Assembly (NCBI GenBank): GCA_963971575.1
Contig: OZ020616.1
Coordinates: forward strand, 37,118,306-37,182,305
From: Liopterus haemorrhoidalis
Taxonomy: Eukaryota > Arthropoda > Insecta > Coleoptera > Dytiscidae
Length of the DNA: 64,000 nt
Direction of reading: 5' to 3'
A program made the position numbers and the translations under genes. The notes under the pieces were generated by a model, which was not told where the DNA came from, did no database searches, and saw nothing but the letters and a program-made list of their open reading frames with translations. Of the stretch, positions 23,265 through 34,330 are shown one piece after another (the stretch's first letter is position 1; each line of letters opens with the position of its first letter).

Positions 23265-23579
23265 AGCGATAATTAAATGACAATTTTATTGTTGCTGTAT
23301 AATTAAGAATACGATTTTAAATTATAATTATCTTGCTCTACTTATTCAGAGCTTCTCAAGAAATATTTCTTTGACAAAGGTGTTTTTATTTTTATTCATA
23401 AATAAGAACAATATGAATGAAATATGAGAGCAATAAATACAAATTTATGCTACTGTAATAATATAAACATTATACAAATATTAATCTTGGCTATGATGTA
23501 GTTCTGTTATGTTACATCTGTAAAAATATATCTTTTTATTCGATGCCATAAATACTGTTACAAAGTGTTTGGATTGTAA
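23265..23579. other. spacer between two repeat copies
   Basis: AT-rich sequence with no supported feature, separating copies A and B. Confidence 0.5.
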
Positions 23580-24694
23580 TAAAAAATTGATGTGAAGTGT
23601 GCATTTTCACACATTGCAGGGTTTTGCAGGTATATAATAAGTGAAGGTGGCATGCTGAATGTGTAGGACAAATTTTGCTTTGTAGTAATCACGGTAAAAT
23701 GAACGATATTTTTAAAATAATTTATCGTCTGTTAATCTAAGAGCTTTAAAAGCAAATTTTATGTTAAAATATTTTTTTGTTAATTTTAATTCGAATACCT
23801 AATACCATTTAGATTTCTAAATATGTGCAGTATTTTTTTTATGCGCCTATGGCTTCCATTGGTTGTTTTAAGTCATATGCTTCACCCCTCTGGTTTCGTA
23901 TATATGACATATAGAATGAAAATATAATTACAACTGGTTATTAAATTTACACTCTTAAAAATTAACTGCAACATTTGCCAAAATATAGACTAGACTTTTG
24001 ACAAAATAATTTAGAAAAATAAAAATGGAAAATAAACAAAAAATAAAATTGTCTCCTCTGCCCGGGAGCGAACCCGTTTGCTGCGTAGCAAGCAAGCAAG
24101 CTAACCATTAGACATTAGACCGTGCCTTATAGTATAGTGTGTTAAATAACATAAAGCTTAATAATAATGCTCTTGTACATCGTCAACAAAAAAACACAAA
24201 AAATGCGTTATTTTCCGAAAACATAATCTGATCAAAAATTCCTGTTGTACTATTCCGGTTTTCACCAATGTACATTACTTAGAATTTTTCCAGATTTTTA
24301 GTTAAAACAGCTGGGCTACAGGGTGTGGGACAACTTTTTTTTGCACAATTATGTCAAAAATCGCATCAAAATAATTTATTCTGCGAAAATAAAATTTTGA
24401 TCGTTAATCCACGTACCAAGGGCTTTCATTTGATACCCTACACAGAATTGTAAAAAAATATATATATTTTTTTCGATGAGCATATATTTGTTTATATTTT
24501 TAGGGGGATATGTTTTTTAAATGTTTTAGTATTTTTCCTATGTGCGGGTCTAAGTGTTGTATAAGCATGCCAAATTACAACTCTCTAGGTTAAGCTGTTT
24601 GGTTACAATTTTTACCGAATAGACAGACAGACAGACAGACAGACGGACGAAAATGACGATATAAGGGTTTTTTGGTCATACCTACAAATCACTA
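23580..24694 (+). mobile_element. 1-kb repeat family, copy B
   Basis: The inverted ends are AGGGTTTTGCAGGTAT (23618-23633) and ATACCTACAAATCACT (24678-24693). The order of blocks is the same as in copy A, including TGTACTATTCCGGTTTTCAC, CTACAGGGTGTGGGACAA, CATGCCAAATTACAACTCTC and a GACA tract. It lies head-to-tail with copy A. The tRNA-like block is at 24058-24128 on the reverse strand. Confidence 0.75.
24058..24128 (-). repeat. tRNA-like module inside copy B
   Basis: On the reverse strand, GGCACGGTCTAATGTCTAAT and GGTTAG give an A-box-like start, and ACGGGTTCGCTCCCGGG gives a good B box with a pairing T stem. The middle is a GCTT repeat instead of a normal anticodon arm, so this is not a functional tRNA. 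Confidence 0.6.
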
Positions 24695-24799
24695 AAAAAC
24701 AGTGCACGTTACAAATGATTTTTTATATCGTTGCACTTACACATACATCATATTAAATGAAAATAAATGTCTTATTCAAAATGCCCTCCTTGCACCTTC

Positions 24800-25752
24800 A
24801 CACAGTCCTTTAAATTTCACACAGACTCCAAATTTGGATGTCGTCTGCTACTGGCCATGTCTTCCAACACTGACCACAATTTGTAGTCCAGCGAATTTAA
24901 ATCTGGGCTTCCAGAAGGCCAATCTTCAGCTCTAATAAACTCCGGTGTGTGAGTTTCCAGCCATTGCTGGACGTGTGGACTTTGCCTTGTGAGATGGAAT
25001 AATCTTGCTGGAAGATCCAATGACAAGAATTATACATGGTCTCATTAAGAGGCTTGACGACCTTGTCCAAAATGTTATCTTGGTATGATGTTGCATTTGT
25101 CTTCACACCCTGAGCATAAAAATGTACCTCAGTGCCCCTTTCATACGAGACACCCAACCAAACCATCACAGATGCTGGATGATGACCTCTCTGAACTCTG
25201 TGAATGACTTGAGCCGCCTCTCGAGAGCTATGTGCATACATCCGATAATTTTGTTTATTAAAATTTTCTTCGATGTTGAGAAGTTTTTTATCGGAAAAAA
25301 GAATATTTCGATGCATGTTTTCTGCGTACCGGTGTTTCAATTATTTAATCAATTGTTCAGCTCTGGTCTTCCTGATGTCCCTTAGAGATGGAATAAGCAA
25401 GTGTCCAGTGCTTTTTCGCTAATCTTTAGGTCTGATTTGATAACGCGGGGCCTACTCCGAGTCGAAATACCTATCTCCCTGGATATGATTTTTTGTTTAC
25501 GTAGTGAATTTCTCCGAATTCTGCTACTCACGGCTTTGATCACTGCTGGAGTTCGTACAGTTCGCGGGCGACCACTTCTTTACCGATCTTTAATACCTTG
25601 AGTATCCTTGAGTTTATTAATAAATTGTGCGATACAAAAACTGGCGATTGATACCCAAAGGTTTTAAAATATTAAAAATGTCTCCCGGCGTTTTCCCAAC
25701 TTTAATGTAATGAATTACAGCGGTACGATTTACTTTATCACCCCACTCCATG
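24800..25752 (-). pseudogene. Tc1/mariner transposase relic, DD37D (maT-like)
   Basis: The reverse strand starts MEWGDKVNRTAVIHYIKVGK at 25752 (N-terminal DNA-binding region). It continues out of frame through an RPRTVRTPAVIKAV-like segment and RYAENMHRNILFSDKKLL (first catalytic aspartate). Then come HPASVMVWLGVSYERGTEV, WIFQQD (second), and HTPEFIRAEDWPSGSPDLN followed by SLDYKLWSVLED (third). Allowing for the frame break after FQQD, the second and third acidic residues are about 37 apart, ending in D. This fits maT-type DD37D elements of arthropods. There are at least three frame changes and several stops, so it is dead. Terminal inverted repeats were not identified. Confidence 0.85.
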
Positions 25753-26704
25753 TTTACCGCTCAACGTTCAGTGACTTACTGATTATAACAATACCACATA
25801 GGAGTGGACAAAAAAAGTTCCAGGTGTTTCCTCGAATTGTTTAGATTTTATGATTCACCGAATTTATGTAACAGTATTTATGGCGATACTAGGTATATAA
25901 CCGAAAATAACGAATTTCGAAGAACTAATAATACGGAAACGTGAGTAACCACAATCGATGATGATTAATGATTAACACGTTGACTATCGCGTTATTTTAA
26001 ATATTGTAATAGGGTCCCTGACCCTTTATCAGTTATGTTCTCCATTTCGAGAGATCTTCATTTCAGCTAATTGTCCAATAGAAGTAGATTTCAAGTACTA
26101 AACAACCACTTTTTATGGTCAACTTCAACTGCAAAAAGTAGATCCTCTATTATAAGAGCTATTTATAAATTCATTAATAACATATATCTAATTCTAATTA
26201 TAGATGAAAGTAAGCTTTATGTTTTGACTGTAATAGGGTTTTGAAGGACGACATCTCGTAATTCAGTAAAATAGCTGTATGCAACAATGTGCACAACGTC
26301 ATTCTCAACTTATGTTTACTCTCAGAAGTTGCAACATTGTTAAGATATGGATGATGCGTTAACCTAGATCAGTATCTAATTCAGATAAGTTGTACACAAA
26401 ATTAGAGGCTGTGCAAATATTTGTGCAATATGTTTTGTAACTATAGTTTTTATTAAATATAATAATAAAATATAAAAGTTTAACTTCTCTTAAAAATCAA
26501 AATTAGTATTTAGCTTTCAAATAATAGACAAAACAGAGAATATAACAGCTTTTGTCATCAGATCACAGATATGAGATACCTTCCAAAAGATAATAATGAT
26601 AATAATTTTTTATTTACTCAGAAACACATAAATATACAAATTGATTCTCGATTCAAATTGTGGGCCAGGCATAGATGTAAAGTAAGTTGCATATTGTAAA
26701 AAAA
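25753..26704. other. no recognisable feature
   Basis: AT-rich sequence without a supported feature. Confidence 0.5.
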
Positions 26705-27340
26705 AAAAATCAGCAGTGGCCACCACAGGACCGACCGCCATCGTAAAGTACTTATATAAAATACATTCTAGCAGCAGAGTAGAAATAACTTGGCCTAATA
26801 TTTTCTAACAGAGATATTATTTATCATGACCATGGAAACGTTACATATAAGTATGAAAAAATTGAGACTTGGAAAAAATTTCGAAAAATTTTACAGAAAT
26901 TATTCGAAATTTTTCGTTTAATCATAAAACGTCTCAAATAAAAGTTATTAGTTATTGCTTTTATAGCAACTTTTGTTCAATAATTTTTTTTGAAATATTT
27001 TTCTGTTATGAAATATTCACAAAAATCTTAAAATCGACACGAGTAAACTCCCATTTTTAGTCAACCGATTTATACCAAAAGTTGATCAACTCGTGCCATT
27101 GATGGCAGAAGCTTAAATATGAAGTTTCATAAAAATCCTTTCAGCCGAATTTGCTCTGCACGTGTACACAGAGAGACGGACGGACAGACAGACGGACCGA
27201 CAGCCAGACCGACAGATATCATGCTAAAAATAGTCAAAACGTTATGTAGGAGGGACCTCAATTCGTGGAGATCCATCGAAATCTCGAAATGTCAAAATCG
27301 GTATGATCACAATACCTCCCTTATATATGTTGACGGTCGG
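26705..27340 (-). mobile_element. repeat family with (GACA)n, copy Y
   Basis: An inverted counterpart of copy X at 18.76-19.22 kb. CCGACCGCCA (26731-26740) and TGACGGTCGG (27331-27340) form inverted ends, 9 of 10 matching. It shares the GCTATAAAAGCAATAAC, CAGCCGAATTTGCTCTG and GGAGATCCATCGAAATCTCG blocks and a GACA/GACGGACC tract. Similarity to X continues about 20 bases beyond CCGACCGCCA (CAGTGGCCACCACAGGA), so the true end may lie further out. It is about 150 bases longer inside than X. Confidence 0.7.
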
Positions 27341-28364
27341 TAAAAAAATATATAAAACGCAGAATCTGCTGGAAAGAACTTGGGACTATACATCACCTAC
27401 GCACATGGAGAAGGAAAAGACTGGATGGAAATAATTCTAAATAAAAGGATATAACATACTATATATAATATACCATGTAATTATTGATATAGATTTTAAG
27501 CCGAAAAGCAGTTAAATAAAAACAAAACTTGTCTATTTGGTAAAAATTAGAAATTACAAAAATAAATATAGCCCGCCAAAAAATATTGTTATTGAATGCG
27601 GCCCTCGAAGTATAAAAGGTTGCCGACTCCTAAAATAAACGATTTACTTTTATTGCACTCATCTTGTTAATGCTTGAATGTATGGTAAATTTTTAAAATG
27701 TTACAAATGTAGCAATCAGTTTATGCAAATTTCTCTCACAGATAATCTAAATATAACTAATTTATATGATTTCACTTTTAACATTAGAAGACATATTACC
27801 GTTTTGATAATTAATATGGTTGTTAGAACGTGAAATTTATCAACTCTGGTCATTATTTATGACTAATCAAACAATATAAACCCTTTCTCTATATGAGAAA
27901 TTTATTCACAATTTACATAAACGTTCTTGTTTTACATAAATGTATACTACAGTATACTCATGAATAAATTGGTTTTTGTAGCTTAATAAAATGACGTTAT
28001 AAAAATAGAAAAAAATTCTGCCATATTGTACGCGCAGTTTTTTTCAGAAACGTAAAGTTATTGAAAATTTTATGTGCTATAAAACAGTAGGTTTCAATTT
28101 AATACAGTTCGAAGAATAAAACCAGTTTGTTTTAAATTTTATACCCCAACAGTTATTGGCTATGAAGTGTTATGGCATTCAATACACGCATGCCCATAAC
28201 TTCAAACACTTTTAATTAAAAGTTACACTTTTTATTTATATTCACACAACTGCAGCTACAGAGAAGAAATTATAAGGTTCAAAAATATATGCTGATTTCA
28301 AATTGTTTGAAAATATTGTGACGAATTTATCAATTTATTAAAATATCTAATTGAACTCAGTGGT
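27341..28364. other. no gene; possible hAT end
   Basis: The reverse strand near 27620-27570 reads AGGAGTCGGCAACCTTTTAT, then GAGGGCCGCATTC. This resembles the end of hAT elements (GTCGGCAACCTTTT...GGGCCGC). No partner end was found, and nothing else is supported. Confidence 0.4.
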
Positions 28365-28564
28365 GTGGCGTCCATGGAAGCAAGGGATGCATCCCTTACC
28401 CAATCCGACAGAAATGTTTTTTTTTATGAAAATTTTTTAACTAAAAAATTATTTATTAATTTATTTCGTATTTGTTATAGTAGAATATGGTTATAATAAT
28501 TACTTTAAATTAGTCGAATGCATAAAGTATAAATTAAAGTATAAAATATGTCGAATATTAAAAA

Positions 28565-28823
28565 GATTTTATTTATTTATTTATTTATTTATTTTACATC
28601 GGCCTATTTCTGCAACGAGGCTAATCGCCTATGCCAGGGGGCGAGCTCTTACACCTGGATGAGGGGTGAATGATTGTGTAATGAGAGTAATGTAAACATA
28701 TTAATCTCGCCCGAATAATATCACCATCGGAGAATCAAACTACCGACCGCACAACCAGACTGATTTTCACCAGTCCACACTGCAACGATTTTATGCGCTC
28801 GGCCACTCCGTTGGCGCAGTTAC
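28565..28823 (-). repeat. tRNA-derived SINE with (AAAT)n tail
   Basis: On the reverse strand the head reads GCGCCAACGGAGTGGCCGAG, an A-box-like start of tRNA(Ser/Leu) type. It is followed about 70 bases later by GTAGTTTGATTCTCC, a weak B box. The body continues with GAGCTCGCCCCCTGGCATAG, GCGATTAGCCTCGTTGCAG and AAATAGGCCGATGTAAAAT. It ends in repeats of AAAT (28565-28590). A tRNA-like head, an unrelated body and a short-repeat tail together define a SINE. Confidence 0.75.
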
Positions 28824-29403
28824 TCTTGAAGGATGAAAACCTTCGAAATAATGATCCAAACTCATTTAATGGTCGTGAAAAAATCATTAGTTTATCATTA
28901 GAGAGCGGCCAATCTGTCAATATTAAAAAGACACTGATATTAAACTGCTGGATGCAGCCTTATTTTGTGCAATAAGACAGGGAGAGCGTTTCCGCGCTAC
29001 AACTTCGAGATAGGTTATGTCGAGTACGCAGCAACGCCAGGGCGTGTGATTTAAGCCAGTTAGGATGCACAGTGAAAGTTAGTTAGCAGGAGTAACCCTG
29101 AGTTACCCCGAAAGGATTAAATTCTTTGTGATATCCGTGTGCTTACATTATGAATTTACTCACTCATTAATGATCCGAATTATTGACTACGCATAGCACA
29201 ATTATTAATATACCTGTGACAAATTCGTTCTCGAAGGTGTTTGCTTCTCTAGTAGTTTTTGGTAAGTTCCACGGTCTTTGCCCTAGTCCGACAAAGGGCG
29301 GATCCAGGGGAGGGGCGATGGGGCGACCCACCTCGATAAGAAATAATGTATTACCTATATATGATATGTGGGATGTGAATATGTAACGGCTACGTCGAAT
29401 CGA
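28824..29403. other. no gene; possible hAT end
   Basis: AGGGCGGATCCAGGGGAGG, then GGCGATGGGGCGACC at about 29295-29331, resembles one end of a CAGAGGCGGATCTAG-type hAT element like the one at position 3. No matching right end is visible. The rest is unremarkable. Confidence 0.45.
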
Positions 29404-30235
29404 CGCAAGCACTTAGCTACTAAAAGAAAAATATTTCACAAATTTCGACGAGAGAGCCCACTATCGTCGTTCATGACTGAAGAGACTAGTTTTGGATACA
29501 AACATTTTGCCACAAATAGCGCAATGAAATAATTATAGGCAGAATCAGGCAACAGCCTCTGGAGTCTGTATTTGCTTTTATTCTGTAATAGTGTGGCACA
29601 CTCTATACGTGTCCGTTCATACTGCTTTATTCCGTTTATCACTAAATTGCGCTATGTACTTCGACAGAGGTGTTTTTCTTACCAGTCTAGGCTGAGTAGC
29701 TGGCATAACGAGGATATTTTTTAGCTTGTCTTTATAATGTTGCTCCAACACCTCTGCAGCCTACTTCCAACTTTGAGGACTGTAATCTTTTGAGTAACTT
29801 AGTGTTTGGCATTCTTATGACGTGTCCAATCCACCGTAACTGAATTTGGTGCAGCATTACCTTAATACTGACGATATTAGCTTTAGCCAAAACTTCTGTG
29901 TTCGGCACATAATCTTGTCATTTGACTCTCAATATCGTTCTAAGGCATCTTCGGTGGAATCTTTTTAGAGTTTTAATCTGTCTATAGAGACGTGATTCGC
30001 TACTATAGAGAAGTACATAGAGTACAGCTGCTTAGTACTTCATTATCTTTGTTTAAAGCTGTAATTCTCGGCAGCTTCATATAGAAGGCTTCGTGTGCAG
30101 TGGATATATTTTGTGACACTTCATCTTCAAACTGTTTCAAGATAATATGCTACATGGGTACTTGAAAGACGTTACATTAATTACGTCTTTGCCATTTATG
30201 TAGAAAATTGGTTATGAATACGAACCACACTATTA
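29404..30235 (-). mobile_element. LINE ORF2 3' part, copy 1
   Basis: Translated on the reverse strand with frame changes, it gives an FHRRCLRTILRVK-like stretch and then TEVLAKANIVSI. LRWIGHVIRMPNTKLLK follows, then a tail with ERTRIECATL and LFVAKCLYP. This is the C-terminal part of a non-LTR reverse transcriptase (FH.RCLR.IL...W.D..PNTEVL..A....I....QLRW.GHV.RM...RLPK). A second copy of the same segment lies at 46.8-48.5 kb. Stops and frameshifts are frequent. The RT active-site domain itself is not present. Confidence 0.75.
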
Positions 30236-32449
30236 TGATGTTCATAAGCGTAAAGTAAACCATTACCTTTTTGGGATTTGTAGGTGTAATGAAGAAACCC
30301 CTATATAGCCCCAGTCTCAAAGAACGTCCTTTGTCCTTAAGTTATTTAGAGCTTACTTGAAAAATTAAACACTATAAGCGTTTTTCACTAGAAGAGTTTT
30401 TCTAGCACTATCATATTGAATTCTGATTTTTTATTTATCTAATACGTTTCATTCAAATTATATAAGATGTTTTTGTTTACATATCTCATTTTACTAGCGG
30501 AACTAATTAGCTGACCGAATAAAAATGTTATTTGCTTTTTGTAATATGAGCAATGTCATCTATAAGAAATTTCTGGCGCCAAATATATCATTCAGACAGT
30601 TCCCAATACTCAGGTATTATTACTTTAAAGATTATTTATACAGCTGGGATACAAAGTGGTTCGACTTTTACCTAGCTGTCACAGAAACCATAAATAAAAT
30701 ATCCAGGAAAATGTATATTTACTATTTGGTTATAAACTTAGGACTGGTGCATAAATTTAGTTTATTTTGGTACAATTCGTTTATGTTTTAAGTTTAATTA
30801 ATGTAGTACTTTTATTGCTTGCGAGGTTATTTAGCACAGTTTTGTATGCAAACGAAATATTTAAGGGCAGTTTATCTACCAGGTAAATAATTTTTAAAAC
30901 CAAGTTTTATATTTAAGGGAAAATCATTTAGTAATATTGATAAGCCGTAAGCTTGTTAAAAAGCTTGTTGTAAGAAGCTGTAAATATACGAACTACTATC
31001 ATAGACATAAATTACTAAATAGTAATAATGACAAAAGTAGTGCAAGATTCTTCGAAACATGTACCTTAACGAAGCTAGCTCGACAATAGCTACCAATTAG
31101 TGATTAAAATTAACGCGTATCACTCTAGCGGCAATAAAGCGAACACTGCATAAAAGTATACTGTAATTGTTTACGTATAGTTTAGCATGTGTTTTTTTTT
31201 TGTTTTTTTTGTTTCTGTCCATTTGCACTCGATAATTGCAATAAAGTGACAAATTTAAGAAAAAAAGTTTAAATAGTCTCTGTTGTGTGTATGGTTGCCA
31301 TTCAGAGGAAGAACATCTTCCAATATTAGATGAATTTTATTAGAAAAATTATAGTGTATGACAAAGTTTCTTTATTAGTTCTGCAATTTAATTTTAATAC
31401 CAACGAGAAAAATGCGTTAAAAGTTAATAAATGCTCCATTTATATAGAACATACCATATTATTTTTGAAGATCGGCATAAAACAATTATCCCGTATAACT
31501 ATAATCACATTGTTAAACTATAGAAGAACTAAGGTTCATGTTTACAACCACGTTGTTAACAGATAACGATCAGTGGCGCATACATACTTTTAAGTATTAA
31601 CTATAAATAAGTATACTTGTTTTTGTTAATCCTTTAAGTAAGATGTGTAATGTGAAAAAGTAATCCCTACGGCTATGGGTTGACACGTCTAGCTATATCA
31701 CTTCTATTGTAAATTTATGAGTTCCCTAACTTTTATTATTTTATTGCAATCTTCAAAACTAATTTGGTACGGATTATACTTATGTTTTGCTACAAGTGAA
31801 GAAGAAAGTTTATTAATGATTTTAAAATTTGTAATATTTATTGAAGGGAATTTCTACTGTTCAGATTTTTCCAAACAAGCTTTTATCGTTGAATTTTTAT
31901 TTTCCCTGTCTCACATGTGCAAGAAAATTGTTTAATTTTGTGTAAACTATTGTTAATATTAAAACCCCTTGTTATTTCATGTGGGTGTTTCGTAACTGTG
32001 TTAGTTTGCAAATATTTGACAGTTTTCTTGTGTACAATAAATTACCAATTCTCTTTCTATAAAATTTTTAGAGAAATGTGTAGATAATAAATATTGAAAT
32101 AAATGTTTTAAGTTTAAAGTATAATATTTTATTTTCTCTATGAGTATAGCCTGGCACCAGCATTATAACCTCTGAAAATATTCATTTACAAACAGCAAAT
32201 TTTATCATAATATGGATTCACATATATTTGTACACTTTTTTAATCCTCGGTTATAATTCAAATATACTGTATACAGCAAGAAAACGTAAATTTGACCAAA
32301 TATTGCTTATAAACCAATACTGTTTACATACGTTGACAGATCATTTTTCGTGTCAAAAGTTCAGAAGGCGATAGTGGCGCCGTTTCGGTAATATTAGTCG
32401 CGAATGTTTGAAAATAGAATACTCGATATATACCGGGCCGTTTCTGGCG
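30236..32449. other. no gene recognised
   Basis: A fragment at about 30268-30310 (GGGATTTGTAGGTGTAATGA, then GAAACCCCTATA) resembles the right end of the 1-kb family of 21-24.7 kb. The remaining open frames (30.5, 31.3 and 31.7 kb) are AT-rich and have no recognisable domain. Confidence 0.5.
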
Positions 32450-32532
32450 GAGGTGCAAAATGTGCCCCTTCACCTGGGCGGCCGACTGCAGACTGTGTTG
32501 TGGCAAATGATCGAAACGGACTTTAATTATTT
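32450..32532 (+). repeat. LINE-like 3' end fragment (copy 2)
   Basis: It matches the fragment at 15815-15908 in the same orientation: GAGGTGCAAAATGTGCC, CACCTGGGCGGC and TGTTGTGGCAAATGA, followed by TTTAATTATTTAA. Confidence 0.55.
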
Positions 32533-33060
32533 AACGAAATATTAAGTTTTAGGGAAATATTTCCCACTTCTACAAAACCCTTAATTACTTTGCAATACGT
32601 AATAAATGAATTAATATCTTAATTTCCAAATTTTTCTCTGGCTTTAAGATTGTTTTAATTCTGCCTGTGACTACAGCATCATGGGAAAAGAGTTTTTATT
32701 AATAAAAATTAATCAATAATTACTTCAGGTCGTCGATATCACAAAGGCTAAATTAATCTTGCCTTATTGTCAGTAGTGAAAGATATTTTCGAAAAAATGG
32801 ATTTGTCATAAATAATTTATTTCAGTTTCCGTATATTTAATACTAATAGAGTTGTATTTGTTATGGATTCATAGTTTTGCATTAAATATGTGTTGACAGT
32901 GTCCATAAAATTGTACGTTTCCTCAAGACGATTAAATAGGTAACTATATTTTTAAGCTATAATCCATCAAAACATCAAAAGTAATAAAATAAAACTTCAT
33001 CACGAAATTCACATTGAAATCAGTGAGATTAATTTTTCATTGTTCAGCCGTTATCCAGGG
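32533..33060. other. no recognisable feature
   Basis: I see nothing I can support. Confidence 0.5.
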
Positions 33061-33330
33061 TTGGTTTTATTTATTGGGCTATTACGAAGTGCGGAACATT
33101 GTGACAGGCGTTTGCCGGTGGCAGATTGAACGACGTGCGATGTGAGGGTGGTTTTGCTACATGTGCCGCTTGAAAGCAACAAGTAGCCAATTCACTTCGC
33201 TTCTGGATAACGCAGCCCTCGGGAATGGGAACTGCTCTCTCGACTGATTGAAAAACTGATCCGAGTGTTCGCTCTGCACGTTCCTTTCACTTTGCCGCTG
33301 GATTTTACTTGCTGTTTTAGTTTTCAACTG
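33061..33330. other. unique-looking GC-richer block
   Basis: This stands out from the AT-rich surroundings by base composition (for example GGCGTTTGCCGGTGGCAG, GCAGCCCTCGGGAATGGGA and CACTTTGCCGCTGGA). It contains no repeat motif that I recognise elsewhere in the window. It could be an untranslated exon, a promoter or an enhancer, but no open frame or clear splice pair supports a specific choice. Confidence 0.35.
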
Positions 33331-33506
33331 TAGTCAGGGGATTATTGTATTTGTTGGATGAAATGCTCGGTAATTTTGTCATTTACATGTTGGTTCGTGC
33401 ATTCACTGACTTGTAACAGATTTATTTCGATGTTATTTTAAAATACGGACAATGGAAAAATAAACTAGCAAAAGAAATCAGGTAGAGTTACAATAAATAT
33501 GAAATA

Positions 33507-33540
33507 TACGAGGTTTGTCCAGAAAGTTAAGTACGTTTGG
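33507..33540. repeat. solo mariner-type terminal repeat
   Basis: TACGAGGTTTGTCCAGAAAG, followed by TTAAGTACG, has the form of mariner ends (ACGAGGTNTGTCCAAAAAGT). It differs from the end of the neighbouring element near 33690 (CTGTTCAGAAAATAACCG), so it may mark a second mariner whose body is missing. Confidence 0.5.
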
Positions 33541-33684
33541 TTATTGACAACATGAAAGCTAATACATTTCCAGCCAGTGTTTATTGTTAATACATATGAG
33601 GAGCTTAAAGTCAAGGTGGTGTAAGTCACAATTTGTTCATTTCAAGAATCAAACCTTTTTATTAGATTCGCTACCCATAACTCT

Positions 33685-34330
33685 GTTCAGAAAATAACCG
33701 AACTTTATTTTTGTAAACTTTATTATTAATTTTACAGATTATCGGTCCTTGTCCTCTTCAAAGTACTCCTCTCCTATTCATACACTTTTCCCAGCGGTAT
33801 TTACATTTCGCGAAGCTGTCCTGGATAGCTTCATTTGAAATGGCCTTTGTAGTTCTGTGACGAATTTGCATCAATAGTCTGAATAATCCTTTCAACACTG
33901 ATTTTAATTTCGGAAATAAGAAAATATCGCAAGGCTTGTTCAATGAGTTGCCGCCAAACGTCCACTCGATTTTTTTCTGTTCTTCGGTCTTCAAACGTGG
34001 AACAAATTTTGCTGCAACTCGATGCATGTTCAATATTACAGTCAAAATTTCACGGCATGACCCAGTTGAGATGCTACTAACCTCTTCTGCAATTTCGCTG
34101 ACAGTTAATCGACGATTTGCACGCAACAGGTCGTTAATTTTCTGCAGGTGGGAGTCATCAGTTGAAGTCGAAGGCCTTCCTGGTCGAGGATCATCGTTAA
34201 TTGACTGACGACCACTTTTAAATCGTGAAAACCATTCGTAACTTTGCGACCCAGAGCATCATCTCCATAAGCTTGTTTCAAACGTTGAAACGTTCCTGTG
34301 AAAGTTTTCCCCAGATTCACGCAAACTATA
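33685..34330 (-). pseudogene. internally deleted mariner transposase
   Basis: The reverse strand starts MNLGKTFTGTFQRLKQAYGD. A frame break gives the GRPSTSTDDSHLQKINDLL segment, followed by RANRRLTVSEIAEEVSSIST, GSCREILTVIL and VAAKFVPRLKTEEQKK. This is the N-terminal DNA-binding half of a mariner transposase. It then jumps to CDIFLFPKLKSVLKG and YRWEKCMNRRG, the part after the third catalytic aspartate. The whole catalytic core is lost, together with its three acidic residues. Several frame changes are present. The end near 33690 resembles a mariner terminus, but the opposite terminus was not found. Confidence 0.85.

Noticed and set aside
28565..28600. Independent (AAAT)n microsatellite
   Set aside because: It is the tail of the SINE immediately next to it.
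30879..30895. Third recursive splice site (CCAG|GTAAAT)
   Set aside because: No pyrimidine tract, no shared core and no second donor at the right distance.
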